Notes: a model not told the origin generated them from the sequence alone. DNA of 22,122 nucleotides from Gnetum montanum (GCA_015680685.1 MNCI01035134.1:209562-231683); one strand, 5' to 3'. Numbered from the stretch's first letter, positions 9,194-19,334 are shown. Numbers and translations are program-made.

Positions 9194-12100
9194 CTAGATT
9201 GAACTTGGATGTTTGAGATATGAGTTGGAAATGAATAAGGCGAAAGATTTGCAACTTGTCCAACTTGGTAAATAGACATTTGTCAGAATAATTTGTCCTT
9301 TGAAAAATAACATTGCATCTACACTTCCAAATATAATATAAAATAATAGGCCTAATAACTTTTCACAGAAAATTGAAATTAACAGATGTAATATTGAAAG
9401 GTCAAATATGGCATCATCTTGAGATAGCTTACATGATGGAAAAAATTTGGAAGCCAACTCCCACACATGCTGAGCAAAGGAATAGTGCAAAAACACGTGG
9501 ACAAAGTCATCTTGTCCACCACAGAGAGGGCAATTGGGATTGGAAATCCCCAAATATTCTAAACATTTACCAATTGGTAGACTATTGTGGAGGAGATATG
9601 AATTGTTTAATTTTGGGGAGGGTTGGTAGTTTTCAAATATGTTGGAAGAGGGGGATCCAGAAATTTTTTGACTCTTTTTTGTGCCAAGACTTATTACAAT
9701 GTTGAATGACCTCAGATGGGTCTTGCATAAGGTGAAAGGAAACTGATGGTCAATAAGGCAGGATTTTGACCCCATTAATCCATTGAAGGCCATGAAAAGG
9801 GCTTGGCACTGTGACATCTAGTTGCTAATGACCATGGAGAAAGGAGTAAATCTTAATAAGGAAATGGCTCATTGCTTTCGAATCCCCATACAAATTATTA
9901 AAATTGACCCTGGAAATCCAATGACCAGCTAGATGAAGATAATTCAAATAAATAGTCCCCTTCCTATACCAAGAGATAGAAACCTTAGCATTTTTTATGG
10001 CAAGGGGAGTGGGTGACCAAGGTAACCACCATGAACATAATTTAGATAGGAAAATACAATTGATCTTTACATGAGTTCAGTTAATGTAACTGTGTAGAAT
10101 TTGCCAGGTCCTCCAAATGCTTTTGAAAACATGAGATCTAGGAAGAATGATAGTGAGGGGGGAAAGGATCCAATTAACAAAATGGATACCTTTCTAGAAG
10201 GGCTTATTTTTAGGGAATGCTTGATGAAGCCTTAATTGGAGGAGTGTCCCAATAATATTTGAGGCATCTAAATGCTGTACTAACCACTTAGCAACTAGGG
10301 TAATTCCTTGCTTGTAGGAATTCAAAAGACCTAAGCCACCATTATTCTTAGGGAGAGTAACAATATTCCAAGCAACTTGATGGAATCTTTTCTAAGAATC
10401 TTTGGAGGACCACATAAAGTCATGAAATAATCGTTCAAGCTTCTGGTAGGTAGCTTGGGAGGGGGCCCAACATGAAGAGTAATATACATGGGTTGATGCA
10501 CATATGGACTTACATACAATGTATTTACTTGCAAGTGTGAGGGGTTTAGTCTTCCATTTGGCAAGTTTCTTTTGAATCCAATAAATAACCTACTCCCAAA
10601 GCATAGAGGTTGAACCTCTAAAATGGAAAGGGATTCCTAGAATCTTAATGATGTCTTGATCCTGAAGTCACTTCCAAGTATAGTTGGTCACATGTTTGTA
10701 ATTGCTAATAAAGCTATCAACGAAGGAGTTATTCCAATTTATACTAGAGCCTGAGAGTGTGCAATATTGCTCCATCCTTGATAAGAGGTGGTGTAAATTG
10801 GCGGTTGTGTTTTGAATGAGAAAAAAAGAGTCATCGGCAAAGTGCATAGTGAGAAGCTATTGTTGAGAGGAAGAAAGGAAGATCCTAGTGAGAACTTTTA
10901 TTTGAATGTCTTGGTTTATCTGATGACAAAGAAAGTTAGTTGCGATGATAAAGAGATAAGAGGTGAGAGGACAACCTTGCCTCATTGACCTATGTATTGG
11001 AAAGGGAGAGGTAATGCCAAAGGTAGTGGCTATTCTTGTAGTAGCATTTGAGAATAAGCATTTCACCATATGCAGGAACTTAGGGCCAAAACCAAGTTTG
11101 GTCATGTTCTACAAGATAAAGTCCCACTTTATGTTGTCATAAGCCTTGGCATAATCAAGTTTCACTAGGAGAATATCTTGCCCATCATCCTTTGCCCACT
11201 TGAGACCTTTCCACACCCCAACCACATTGTCTAAAATATATCGACCAAGAACAAATCCTATTTGCTAAGGAGAAATGATTTGGCCAAGAATTTTTTTCAG
11301 TAGTAAGGCTAAGCACTTGGCCCAAATTTTATACACCACATTGAGAAAAGTTATGGGATGCCAGTTGGAGATATTAGTAAGATCCCTGGACTCAGGGAGG
11401 AGACGAATAATCACTTGATTTAGATTAGGCCCAAGAGAACTAGTTAGGATAGCCTCATTAATGACTTGTAGAAGATCATTTCCCACCAAATCCCAATGAG
11501 TTTGAAAAAATTCCATAGGGAAACCATCATAACCAGGAGCCTCCCCACAACTTAACTTGCAATAGGCCACCTATAGCTCCACCAAAGTGATATCAGCATC
11601 AAGGCTTTACAGCATAGTGGAATTGATAAGGAGAGGATAATTAGGGGTGGTAGCCTCATATGAAGAGATGTCCATTGGGATAGCTGCAAAAAGGGTTTCA
11701 TAGTGGTGCTTAAGAAAGGAGAGGATATTGTTGTGGTCAGTAATGGTGGTACCATTACTAGAGATTTTTTCTATAGAATGCGAACGAGGATCCGTATTGA
11801 GATACTTAAAAAATTCCTTACAGTGTTCATCTTGAGTATTTAACCAAGTGAGTTGACTTTTAGTTAGGGCACTTTGTGCTCGGTACATGTCCTAATGTTG
11901 AAAGGCTAATCAAGCTCTAGCAAACTCCTTGTGAACTAGAGTGTTGAAAGGATCTTGAGTTAGTCTATTAGTGAGATGAATGTTGTTGTATTCTTGACTG
12001 GCCTGAGTAGCCACAGCCTTATCATATGAACAAGCAAAGTTCTGCACTCGACATGAAGAGCAATGCCACCAGTGAATCTAACCCACTTGATTTAGGGGTC

Positions 12101-12262
12101 TAGGTTCACATTCCAAAGGTTGGATAGAAGAAGTTGGGCAGAAGGAGAAGAAAAATAGTTGTTGTGTAGATAGAAAAGATAGAATTTTTGTCTGTTAGGC
12201 CTACCGTGAATTTGGATAGGTATAGAGATAGGAAGATGGTTTGATAGGGTAGTGAAACACCA
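9194..12262 (-). pseudogene. L1-type LINE ORF2 (endonuclease end, RT, zf-RVT), decayed
   Basis: ORF2 of a plant L1-type LINE: its endonuclease nicks the target and its reverse transcriptase copies the RNA at that nick. Read leftward: LSNHLPI at 12230-12247 matches the end of the AP endonuclease (SDHxP, with N for the catalytic-region D); then a linker. RT covers about 11540-10830, with APGYDGFPMEF, RPISLLN-like WHPITFLNVVYKI, QIGFVLGR, the catalytic LVKLDYAKAYD, MRQGCPLTSYLF and FADD at 10830-10847. The thumb region has KLAKWKTKPLTLASKY. The C-terminal zf-RVT finger is CPLCGG at 9515-9532 plus HVFLH. Catalytic aspartates are present, but stops and frameshifts are frequent (for example a stop just before LLTMHFADD). 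RT is mainly in one frame, the C-terminus in another. ORF1 and most of the endonuclease are missing at the junction with LTR C. It is inactive. Confidence 0.88.
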
Positions 12263-12329
12263 CTAATTTTGGCCTAACACTTTGAAAATGAATCAAGTCC
12301 GTTGGAGCATTCAGGAGACAAAATTTGAC

Positions 12330-13190
12330 TAAGGTATGGAACTCAAGTCCAGCTTGCTCAAGCCAGCTTGCTCACACTATCAAGCTAGCTTGCCCTCAAC
12401 GTGAGTAACTTTGATAGCTTCAAAATCAAGTTAGAATGACTTGATTTCAAGGGTGTAAGTCATCCTCAAGGTTCACTATTGATAACTATGGATCCCAGCC
12501 TCTAGAATTGCAAATTTTAGGCCCAAAATTGCAAGTTTTTTGTCACGTATGCTGTGGTCACACTAAGGTCATGCTGCAGCGTGAGTATAGCATGACCAAA
12601 TTTTAGAGCCTCAAAACTGAGTCAAAATGACTTGATTTCAAGGGTACAAGTCATCCTCAGGGTCTAATATTGATAACTCTGGGTCCCAACCTCCAGAATT
12701 TCAGATTTTGGATCCAAAATTGCAATTTTTTTGTCGTGTAAGTTGTGGTCACGCTGAGGTCACGCTGCAGCATGAGTACAATGTGACCAACTTTTAGAGC
12801 CTCAAAATTGAGTTAAAATGACTTGATTTCAAGGGTGAAAGTCATCCTCAGGGTTCACTATTGATAACTATGGCTCCCAGCCTCCAGAATTCCAAATTTC
12901 AAGCTCAAAATTGCAAGTTTTGCAGGTCACATTGTAGGTCATGTTGTGGTCACGCTACAGCATGAGTCCAACATGACCTACCATAAATGACTCAAAACAA
13001 AGCATTTTCAAGCTTAATTCGTCAATCACAGTAAGGCAATCCTTGCGCTTCAAGAATTAGGCTTCAAAAATTAAAAATTTGGTGAAAAATTGCAAGTTTT
13101 TGCTCACTCACACTAAAGTCACATTGCATCGTGAGTGTAGTGTGCACACGCTCAAGTCACGCCAAGACAAAATCAACTCACGCTGGAGGT
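12330..13190 (+). repeat. 191-bp tandem repeats in U3 of LTR C
   Basis: The anchor GACTTGATTTCAAGGG occurs at 12438, 12629 and 12820, an exact 191-bp period. Each unit also contains AAGTCATCCTCA, TTGATAACT, CAAAATTGCAA and a GGTCACGCTGCAGCATGAG-type segment. A partial unit precedes (from about 12330) and a degenerate fourth follows to about 13190. The array lies upstream of the TATA box. Confidence 0.9.
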
Positions 13191-13551
13191 CCTACTCAGG
13201 CAGAGACACCTCAAACAACCACGAACTTAACACCTTGTAGTAATCAAGTTGTAGATCCAGAAGTTTAAATGGAGCCACAACCAATTTCTCTTGTTGTACA
13301 TTATCATTTCATTGTAAATCTTCATTTGTGGGCTTGTCAGGCCCTCATAGTCCAAATTGTATGTGCTTCCATGGGCTTGAGTAAGCCACACATTCTAAGA
13401 TACAATGTACCTAGTCTAGAATGTAGCTTTCCCACACACATCCAACTCACATACAACTATTCATTGGACACATGTCACTTGATCTACTTTCCTCTCATCT
13501 CCCAGTCATTGATTCCATTCTTGAATTCCGCACTTGAGCTCGGCCCAGCCT

Positions 13552-13559
13552 TATAAATA
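13552..13559 (+). promoter_or_regulatory. TATA box of LTR C
   Basis: TATAAATA in the context CAGCCTTATAAATACCC, on the same strand as C gag-protease and downstream of the tandem U3 repeats. Transcription would start near 13585. Confidence 0.7.
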
Positions 13560-13987
13560 CCCTATCAATTCACATAAACTAGGGTTGGCAATTTGGGACG
13601 TTGGTAATTCTAAAAACATAGAGCTTAGGAAATTCAAACTAGAAATCCTTGGGTGCTTGGGCACACTTGACTCCCAGTATCCAAGCACTTCTGAAACACA
13701 TCACATCACCACGGGGCTTGGCGTTTGACTTTCCATCCACACGTGCAGCTATGCTTTGACCGTTGCACATCTTTTCTAAGCAATACAATATAGTTCATTT
13801 CTACCAACCATTATATTGTTTGCTCTATTTTACATTTATCTTATGTTCTTTTTTACATTCATTTTACATTTCGTTTACAATACTATTTCTGCATGCGTTT
13901 CTGTTTACATTTCATACTTGTTGCTTATGTTTTAAAACATCAGTTACAATAACCCCAATGCAAGCTGTAGTTTACACTCAAGGAAGT

Positions 13988-14064
13988 CCTTGGTTGATTT
14001 GCATACAAATCATCCAAGGCACTTTGCCTTTGTTTCCTTTCTAGCTTGCCCTCAAGTGAAGGCA
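13988..14064 (+). other. Two adjacent RNA hairpins in R-U5 of LTR C
   Basis: Hairpin 1 (13988-14019): 14-bp arms with one T/T mismatch, CCTTGGTTGATTTG and CAAATCATCCAAGG, with a four-base loop. Hairpin 2 (14025-14064): TGCCTT pairs with AAGGCA across 28 bases. Both lie downstream of the TATA box, so they are transcribed. LTR D has equivalents at the same place with compensatory changes (see the D entry). Confidence 0.7.
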
Positions 14065-14148
14065 GGGTCAGCTGTGTCTACCTGACAATCTTTCGGTGTT
14101 TTTTTTCCTTCCAGCCTTACATCGATGATTTAGGTCAATACAGTAAAT

Positions 14149-14165
14149 TGGCGCTAGAAGGAGGG
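14149..14165 (+). promoter_or_regulatory. Element C primer binding site
   Basis: TGGCGCTAGAAGGAGGG starts six bases after the proposed LTR end. It begins with the obligatory TGG (complement of CCA) and resembles the TGGCGC-type sites of plant Ty3/gypsy elements. I do not name the priming tRNA with confidence. Confidence 0.65.
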
Positions 14166-14244
14166 CCAAACTTGTTCATAGTCCTGTCGAAACATTGATC
14201 ATGTTGCTTGTTAAATGCTGCACAGATCAAGTGCTGAAACTAAA

Positions 14245-14460
14245 TTCCAACTTGGCTTACTCACGCTGAGACTTACGCACATTGAGCTTGCTCACGCCAA
14301 CCTTGTCACGCACACTTAGCTTGCGCACACTAACCCTGTCATGCATGCTAAGCTTGCTCCCACTAACCCTATCATGCATGCTGAGCTTGCTCACACTGAG
14401 TTTGTTCATGCTGACCCTATCACGCATGCTGAGCTTGCTCATACCGTGAGTTACTCACGC
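14245..14460 (+). repeat. Short tandem repeats in the leader of element C
   Basis: About five imperfect units of roughly 38 bp built on CATGCTGAGCTTGCTCACRCTRACCCTATCA-type sequence, in pieces such as GAGCTTGCTCAC and CATGCTGAGCTTGCTC. The same AGCTTGCTCA and TCACGCTGA motifs occur in U3 (12350-12410, 12740-12770). The array sits between the PBS and the gag start. An open frame on the opposite strand (14257-14442) merely reflects the repeat. Confidence 0.75.
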
Positions 14461-16265
14461 TGCACACACTGTACGCTTGGACATGCTATCATGGAATCTT
14501 CCCAGATCAACCCTACTTAAGCAATCCTGACACCTGAACAATATAACTTCATCTGTGTCAAGATTCAAGCCAACTTGCCTATCAATTGCATGGAAAGAGA
14601 GGAAAAATGAAAATTTGAACTTATTTACAAAGAAGGTCATGAGTTCACTCCTTTAGCATTTGACATAATCCCCCCTTTTGAATCTCACCATCGACTCATA
14701 TCCCAACTACTCATGGCAAGAAGTCAAGCTTTACAGTCACCTCTGATAGAGCCTTAAAGCGAAGATGAGGAAGATGACTTTGCCACCCAATCTAAGCATG
14801 GGGTTTCGTACCATACCCTAAGTCCTCATCCTTATACAAACCCATTATTCCAACCTTTCCTGGAAGGAACCATGCTTCCTCCTTCATCTGCATACATGTG
14901 AGGACTAGCTTCTTAACAAGAGATACTAGCTTCCACTTCCACCCATTACATACCTCAAGTACAAACCTATGCGGCACCTCTGAATACTTTAGCACAACAC
15001 ATTCAGGGTGTCACCTCACAACTTGTGGCTGGGCAGTGGGTTTCACCAGCTGTTCAGAAACACCAACCTACTTACTATAGTGTACCACATCCTACAATCC
15101 CATCCTTGAATGTTGCTCCACCTCATCAACTGACAATCCAACAACCTCCCTTTCCACAAACAATGTGATAGCCGAATTACTACAATCACAATCCATTCAA
15201 CCTGATGGTCTGCCTACCACCCAAGAGTGGGCAGACATGAAGAAAATGATGCACATGTTGACCGAAGAGGTACAATGTCTTAAAACCACAAACACTGAGG
15301 AAGTCAAGGTGCTGGATTTCTACCAAGATGACCCAATCCACCCTTCAATTCCACCATTAACCTTGCCAAAGGAAATCTCATTACCTCAACTAACCAAGTA
15401 CAATGGGGAGGGAGATCCAAACACCCACCTAGTGACATTTTGACTAGAATATCTACTACTTCAAGCCTGGCCGCATGCAATTCTACGTGTATTTGCCATG
15501 TCCTTAACAGGAAAAGCCTTAGACTGGTACCAAGCCTTACCTCGTAACTCTATATCCTCTTTGGAGGATTTGTTACATTAGTTTGTTACCCGTTTTAAGT
15601 ATAATCTAAAACCTGAAGCCACTCGGGATAGCTTGATTCAAATTAAACAAGCACCTTTAGAGCTAGTGCAAAAATTCATCCAAAGGTGGAGCATAGCCCT
15701 GAATGAAATCCATGAGCCCATCCTCGAGACATACTTGCTCACCATTTTTAAGGCCACTATGAATGACTTTGTTAAGTCAAAACTCTATTATTTAAGCATC
15801 TGTACTTTGAGTCAGGCATTCGCACAAATTAAAAACATAGAAGAAGCGGCACAATCAAGTAATGACCCAGCTTATGTAACCTACAAAAACCAACATGCAT
15901 GCAAGAAAAACACAACAGAGGAAATGGTGGCTGCAATCACAAAAGCAACCAACTGGGGCCCAATAGCTAAACAATCCAAAGCCCCAACTAACAAAGCTGC
16001 TAACTTTGGTGTCAACTCACCTACATTGATAGGGGCCATCCCAAGTTCCAAATTTCTTCACAAGGACCACTCAAAATATACGCCATTACTGATGCAACCC
16101 TCTCGACTACTGGAACAACTCTTGAAAGTTGGGAAAATACAACACAAATACGTATCGGAGATTACCCATCAAAAACATGATAGGTACTATGAACTACTAA
16201 GGAAACCCACATTAGCAGTACCAAATGAGCCCCCAATCTCACAACATTTTAAATTGGACCAATAC

Positions 16266-16307
16266 TGTCATTACCATCAAATGGCTGGTCATGGTACAAA
16301 CAACTTT
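16266..16307 (+). other. Degenerate CCHC-like motif in element C Gag
   Basis: Encodes CHYHQMAGHGTNNF. Related Gags have a Cys/His motif of the form CxxHxxxxHxxxxC here. Three ligand positions remain and the last is Phe. It is followed by HALQDDLQRMIEQGQ, as expected downstream of this motif. Confidence 0.55.
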
Positions 16308-16574
16308 CATGCTTTGCAAGATGACCTGCAAAGAATGATAGAACAAGGCCAATTGGTGATCAACATGGTGAGTCAATCCAACACAGATGATGCCTCCTAT
16401 GTCATAAACTCAATTAGCATAGGTGGCAATCCCAAACCTATGAAACAACCTTTTGTAATCTGTGTGCCTCCTAACAAGGCAAAGGCCCCTATAGCCTTTG
16501 CAAGCAAGAAGCCTCCCTTTTTTATCAAAGTGCCACCTCATGCAACTGCCACACCCTTATCATCTAAAATGATG

Positions 16575-16694
16575 TTAAACTGGCATGACTTGTTCGCCAA
16601 GACGTTAAACTGGCATGACTTGTTTGCTAAGACATTAAACTGGCATGACTTATACGCTAAGACGTTAAACTGGCATGATGCAGAATCAAAAACT
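16575..16694 (+). repeat. 30-bp coding tandem repeat, four units
   Basis: Units start at 16575, 16605, 16635 and 16665. The first three encode LNWHDLFAKT or LNWHDLYAKT; the fourth diverges after LNWHD. Because 30 is a multiple of three the Gag frame is kept. The first three units are nearly identical, so the expansion looks recent relative to the decay around it. The DNA core GACGTTAAACTGGCA resembles the non-coding array at 18283-18760. Confidence 0.9.
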
Positions 16695-17786
16695 AGTAAA
16701 TAACCTTTCTTCATAAGGGTGCCACAATGTGATGGCCCCTCACCTATCCAAAGCCCAATAGTGGGCAACATCTCAATCCCTCCTACTTCAAGGGTTGACC
16801 CCACTAGCAACCTGAGTAGGCCCACCAAATGGCAATGCAAGAGGATAAACGAGCGCCTCACAACCCCCATGGCCGAAGCAAAGGCCACAATCAACAAGCA
16901 ACAATCAAACACTAGGGTCCCTACCCCTAAGGAAACCAAGCCCAAGTCTCCCTCCTGAGAGGTCTGTCTCTCAAGCCACACGGAGGAAGTTAAAGCCAAC
17001 ACAACAACCAATGACAAGGACTTTGTAGTTGTACTAACCCAGGTAAAACAAACACTCAACAAAAAGAACACAATGTTCAGCTTGTATGACCTGGTCATGA
17101 TCTCACCTACTCATTGCTAAGCATTGGCCCAGGTCTTGGCCTCCATCCTTGTTATAGAGGACATCCCTACAAATGAGGCATCCATTTGTGCAATGATGTC
17201 ATCTCCTACACCACAAGAATTGGGTTCAACAACCTTAGCATTTCAGGATGATGTAGTCAAAGTTAATGCCACATGAGGGGAAGTCACTACAGCTCCACTA
17301 TCCATTAGCATACATGTTGGGCAGTCCACCATCCGTAGAGTGCATGTTGATGATGGTGCAGCAACAAACATAGTCCTGTACTCTGTCATCGACAAGCTAG
17401 GCCTGGCATATGAAATTAGGCTAACCAAAACCACATGTCTAAAATCCTTCAATGGATCATGTGTTAGAGTCAGAGGTACAATCAACTTAGCCTTTGTGGT
17501 AGGAGAAAAATTCCCTACTAGTGAAGATTTCACAACCGTAGAGGAGATGCCAGGTTTCAACATGATTCTAGGCAGGCCTTGGCTAGCCCAACTAAGGACC
17601 ATCTCCTCTCTTGTCCACCAAGAAATCCACCTTCCATACGAGGGTGGTCAAGTTATCATCCATGGTGATAATTTCACCTCTTCAACTATCCATGACATAG
17701 ACCTGGCACAATTTCTGGAAGAAGAGTTTCTTGGTGGTACACCTACGGTAACCAACGCAATGCCTCGGGCTAACACACCCAAGTGA

Positions 17787-18275
17787 GTGGTTGTAGCCAA
17801 TAGCCCCCCAAAATATCCTAAGCCTTGCATTCTCCCTAATCCATGCCTAGTTAAGAAGCAACTACATGACCAAGACTTTACCTTGGTCAAAAATGTGGAT
17901 GCCTGCCTACCCCTTGCCTCCACTTGCCATGCATTTTGACCTTTGTTTACATTGCACTAGCCTATGTATTTACATTTTGGCTGCTCACTTGGATCATGCA
18001 TTTTGCTTTGTTTACACATTCATCAACTTAGTTTACACATTGCCTAAAACACATAAAACTATAAAAACACATGGCCTGAAAAGGCCTTAAACTAGCTTAT
18101 GGCCTGGAACGGCTTAAAACTATCACTTTTTACATTTCTTTTCTCTCATTCATACATTTTAACTCTATATATGATAGGTGTTGCTTGATGTTGTTCTCTG
18201 TCTAGTTGATTTTTACACGATCTCGCAAACACACAGCAAGACCATGCATGCAGCATCACACTTTGCACAAGCAAG
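17787..18275 (+). other. Element C region after protease, polymerase genes missing
   Basis: Protease-linker sequence fades by about 17930 (YPLPPLAMHF), and T-rich DNA with repeated TTTGTTTACAT-like motifs follows. A 28-bp direct repeat (ATGGCCTGRAAMGGCYTWAA type) starts at 18071 and 18099. No RT, RNase H or integrase motif could be read in any frame. The stretch ends at a consensus 5' splice site. Confidence 0.6.
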
Positions 18276-18997
18276 GTAAGCACAACCAGTCTGCTATGAC
18301 TATAAACGGGCATAGAACAGTCCTAGCATCATGACTTAAAACTGATACCATAGACAAGTCCTGGCATCATGACTTAAAACTGATACCACACACAAGTCCT
18401 GGCATCATGATTTAAAACTGATACCACAGACAAGTTCTGGCATCATGACTTAAAATCGATACCATAGAACGGTCCTGGGGCCATGACTTGAAACTAGCAC
18501 CATAGAATGTCCTGAAGTCATGACAATAAACCGACACCACAAAGCTCTATCTGGTATGACACTAAAACTGCCACATCTATCCGCCATGACATGAAACTAG
18601 CATCTAGAGTCCACTAAGACTGTAAACTGGCTTGCCTCTTCACAGTCCGCTACGATTATAAACTAGCAACGCACCATCCGCTACGACGCTAAATTGGCAC
18701 TATCCAAAGAGTTATGACGTGAAACTAACCTACAAAAGTCTGCTAAGACTATAAACTAGTGACATCATTGATGACCAAGAAAAACTTGAAAAGATGTGTT
18801 GCTGCAATTGGTTGTTCATGTTCATGTTCCACAAAGACTTGCTGCATAATTTGTCTCATGGGTCTTGACGAAGCTGATGCTATTCATGATTTTATTTGCT
18901 TTGAAATTGCACATGGTGGCTCCATCTCCTTGTTTAAAGTGCTTAGTTAACTGATTCATTTGTGTTTTTTCTTGTCTTCTTGGAGTTGTGTTTGTAG
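18276..18997 (+). other. Putative intron of element C enclosing a tandem array
   Basis: A 5' splice consensus AAG|GTAAGC lies at 18276. The 3' end is TTTTTTCTTGTCTTC...GTTTGTAG with AG at 18996-18997, and possible branch sequence TTAACTGAT lies about 45 bp upstream. The 722-bp interval holds the tandem array. The acceptor is conserved in element D, which also has a good donor on the far side of its own array. Splicing itself is inferred. Confidence 0.5.
18283..18760 (+). repeat. 3' tandem array of element C (38-bp units and variants)
   Basis: TCCTGGCATCATGACTTAAA-type units start at 18321, 18359, 18397, 18435 and 18473, an exact 38-bp period, each ending in ACTGATACCA. Degenerate units follow, with the core GTCCGCTAMGACTATAAACTRGC, to about 18760. 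The same array in opposite orientation occurs in element D at 21437-21910. Confidence 0.92.
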
Positions 18998-19152
18998 GAT
19001 GACACACCTGAGGCATTCGTGCACAAATGCACTTCATCATGGCGATAGAGTATCACATTCTTCCTAACGCCTGCAACTAGGTTAATCAATCCATTCATAA
19101 GTATATTCCTGACTCCCAATACATTCCCTATTCCTCATCATGTTCCCTATAC
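18998..19152 (+). other. Element C 3' tail (putative last exon) up to the D junction
   Basis: Begins GATGACAC after the acceptor and aligns by eye with D on the minus strand: ATGCACTTCATCATGG against ATTTCATCATAGG, and TACATTCCCTATTCC against TACATTCCCATTCC. No substantial ORF is visible. Similarity ends near 19152, next to the LTR D end. The 3' LTR of C is not seen, as expected if D inserted here. Confidence 0.55.
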
Positions 19153-19226
19153 CGCCTGAAATCGTTGGTCCCCAGCTGGAAGGAGAAACAGAGACCGTGG
19201 GATCGCAGGACGAGCATAGATGACCC

Positions 19227-19301
19227 TACCTTCGCCTTAGGGCGAGCTAGAATGCACGAAGGTAGAGTACCTTGGGTGGTCCGCACGCGGATCAGACAAG
19301 G
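19227..19301 (-). other. Two RNA hairpins in R-U5 of LTR D, counterparts of those in C
   Basis: Hairpin 1 (19270-19301) is the same 32-base length as in C and has mostly paired arms (CCTTGTCTGATCCGC and GCGGACCACCCAAGG on the minus strand). Hairpin 2 (19227-19264) has a perfect 8-bp stem TACCTTCG/CGAAGGTA. Compared with C, two U-A pairs of hairpin 1 are C-G here and one G-C pair of hairpin 2 is A-U. Confidence 0.65.
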
Positions 19302-19334
19302 ATTTCCCCAAGCGTCACCGAAGTGTTATATGCT

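Larger units (their letters stand above)
12283..14142 (+). repeat. Element C 5' LTR (approximate limits)
   Basis: A segment of about 1.86 kb between the truncated LINE and the C primer binding site. It carries a U3 with 191-bp tandem repeats, a TATA box (13552-13559) and an R-U5 with T-rich GTTTAC motifs and two hairpins. The right end is ...AATACA at 14142, six bases before the PBS; an alternative end is near 14129, where homology to LTR D ends most clearly. The left end at 12283 (TGAAAATG) is a best guess. The last 150 bp align by eye with the end of LTR D in reverse orientation. No 3' LTR of C is visible in the window. Confidence 0.6.
14491..17786 (+). pseudogene. Element C gag-protease polyprotein, many in-frame stops
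   Basis: Ty3/gypsy Gag and protease of element C. The start ATG at 14491 (MESSQINP) opens one frame that runs, with several stops, to a shift near 15165; from there to 17786 everything lies in a single frame. That second part is interrupted only by TGA 15441, TAG 15579, TAA 16701, TGA 16956, TAA near 17118 and TGA near 17274. Retrotrans_gag is recognisable at about 15390-15680 (LPQLTKYNGEGDPNTHL, TGKALDWYQALP, FVTRFKY). A nucleocapsid-like motif at 16266-16307 has Phe in place of the last Cys. Four 30-bp repeats follow at 16575-16694. The retropepsin carries VHVDDGAATNIV (from 17340) and the flap-side MILGRPWL, then YEGGQVIIHGD typical of the protease-RT linker. No RT, RNase H or integrase follows. 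No polyprotein can be made as it stands. Confidence 0.85.

Noticed and set aside
9373-9705. 110-codon plus-strand open frame
   Set aside because: It is antisense to the LINE zf-RVT region, which is recognisable on the minus strand.
10331-10564. 77-codon minus-strand open frame
   Set aside because: It is a neighbouring frame of LINE ORF2. The other frame reads the expected thumb-region motif KLAKWKTKPLTLASKY.
14257-14442. 61-codon minus-strand peptide with repeated SKLSMHDRVS
   Set aside because: It is a by-product of the leader tandem repeat and has no start context or homologue that I recognise.
16538-17098. 186-codon open frame on the minus strand
   Set aside because: It is antisense to gag, and its repeated segment is the reverse reading of the 30-bp coding repeat. 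The sense frame has recognisable Gag and protease on both sides.
14491-17786. Stop codons in C gag-protease as evidence of cytosine-methylation decay
   Set aside because: Every stop codon is one C-to-T change from a Gln or Arg codon by definition, so stops alone cannot show a deamination bias. An alignment of copies is needed.
18283-18760. CRISPR array
   Set aside because: Units are contiguous 38-bp repeats with gradual divergence and no unique spacers, there are no cas genes, and the setting is a plant retrotransposon.
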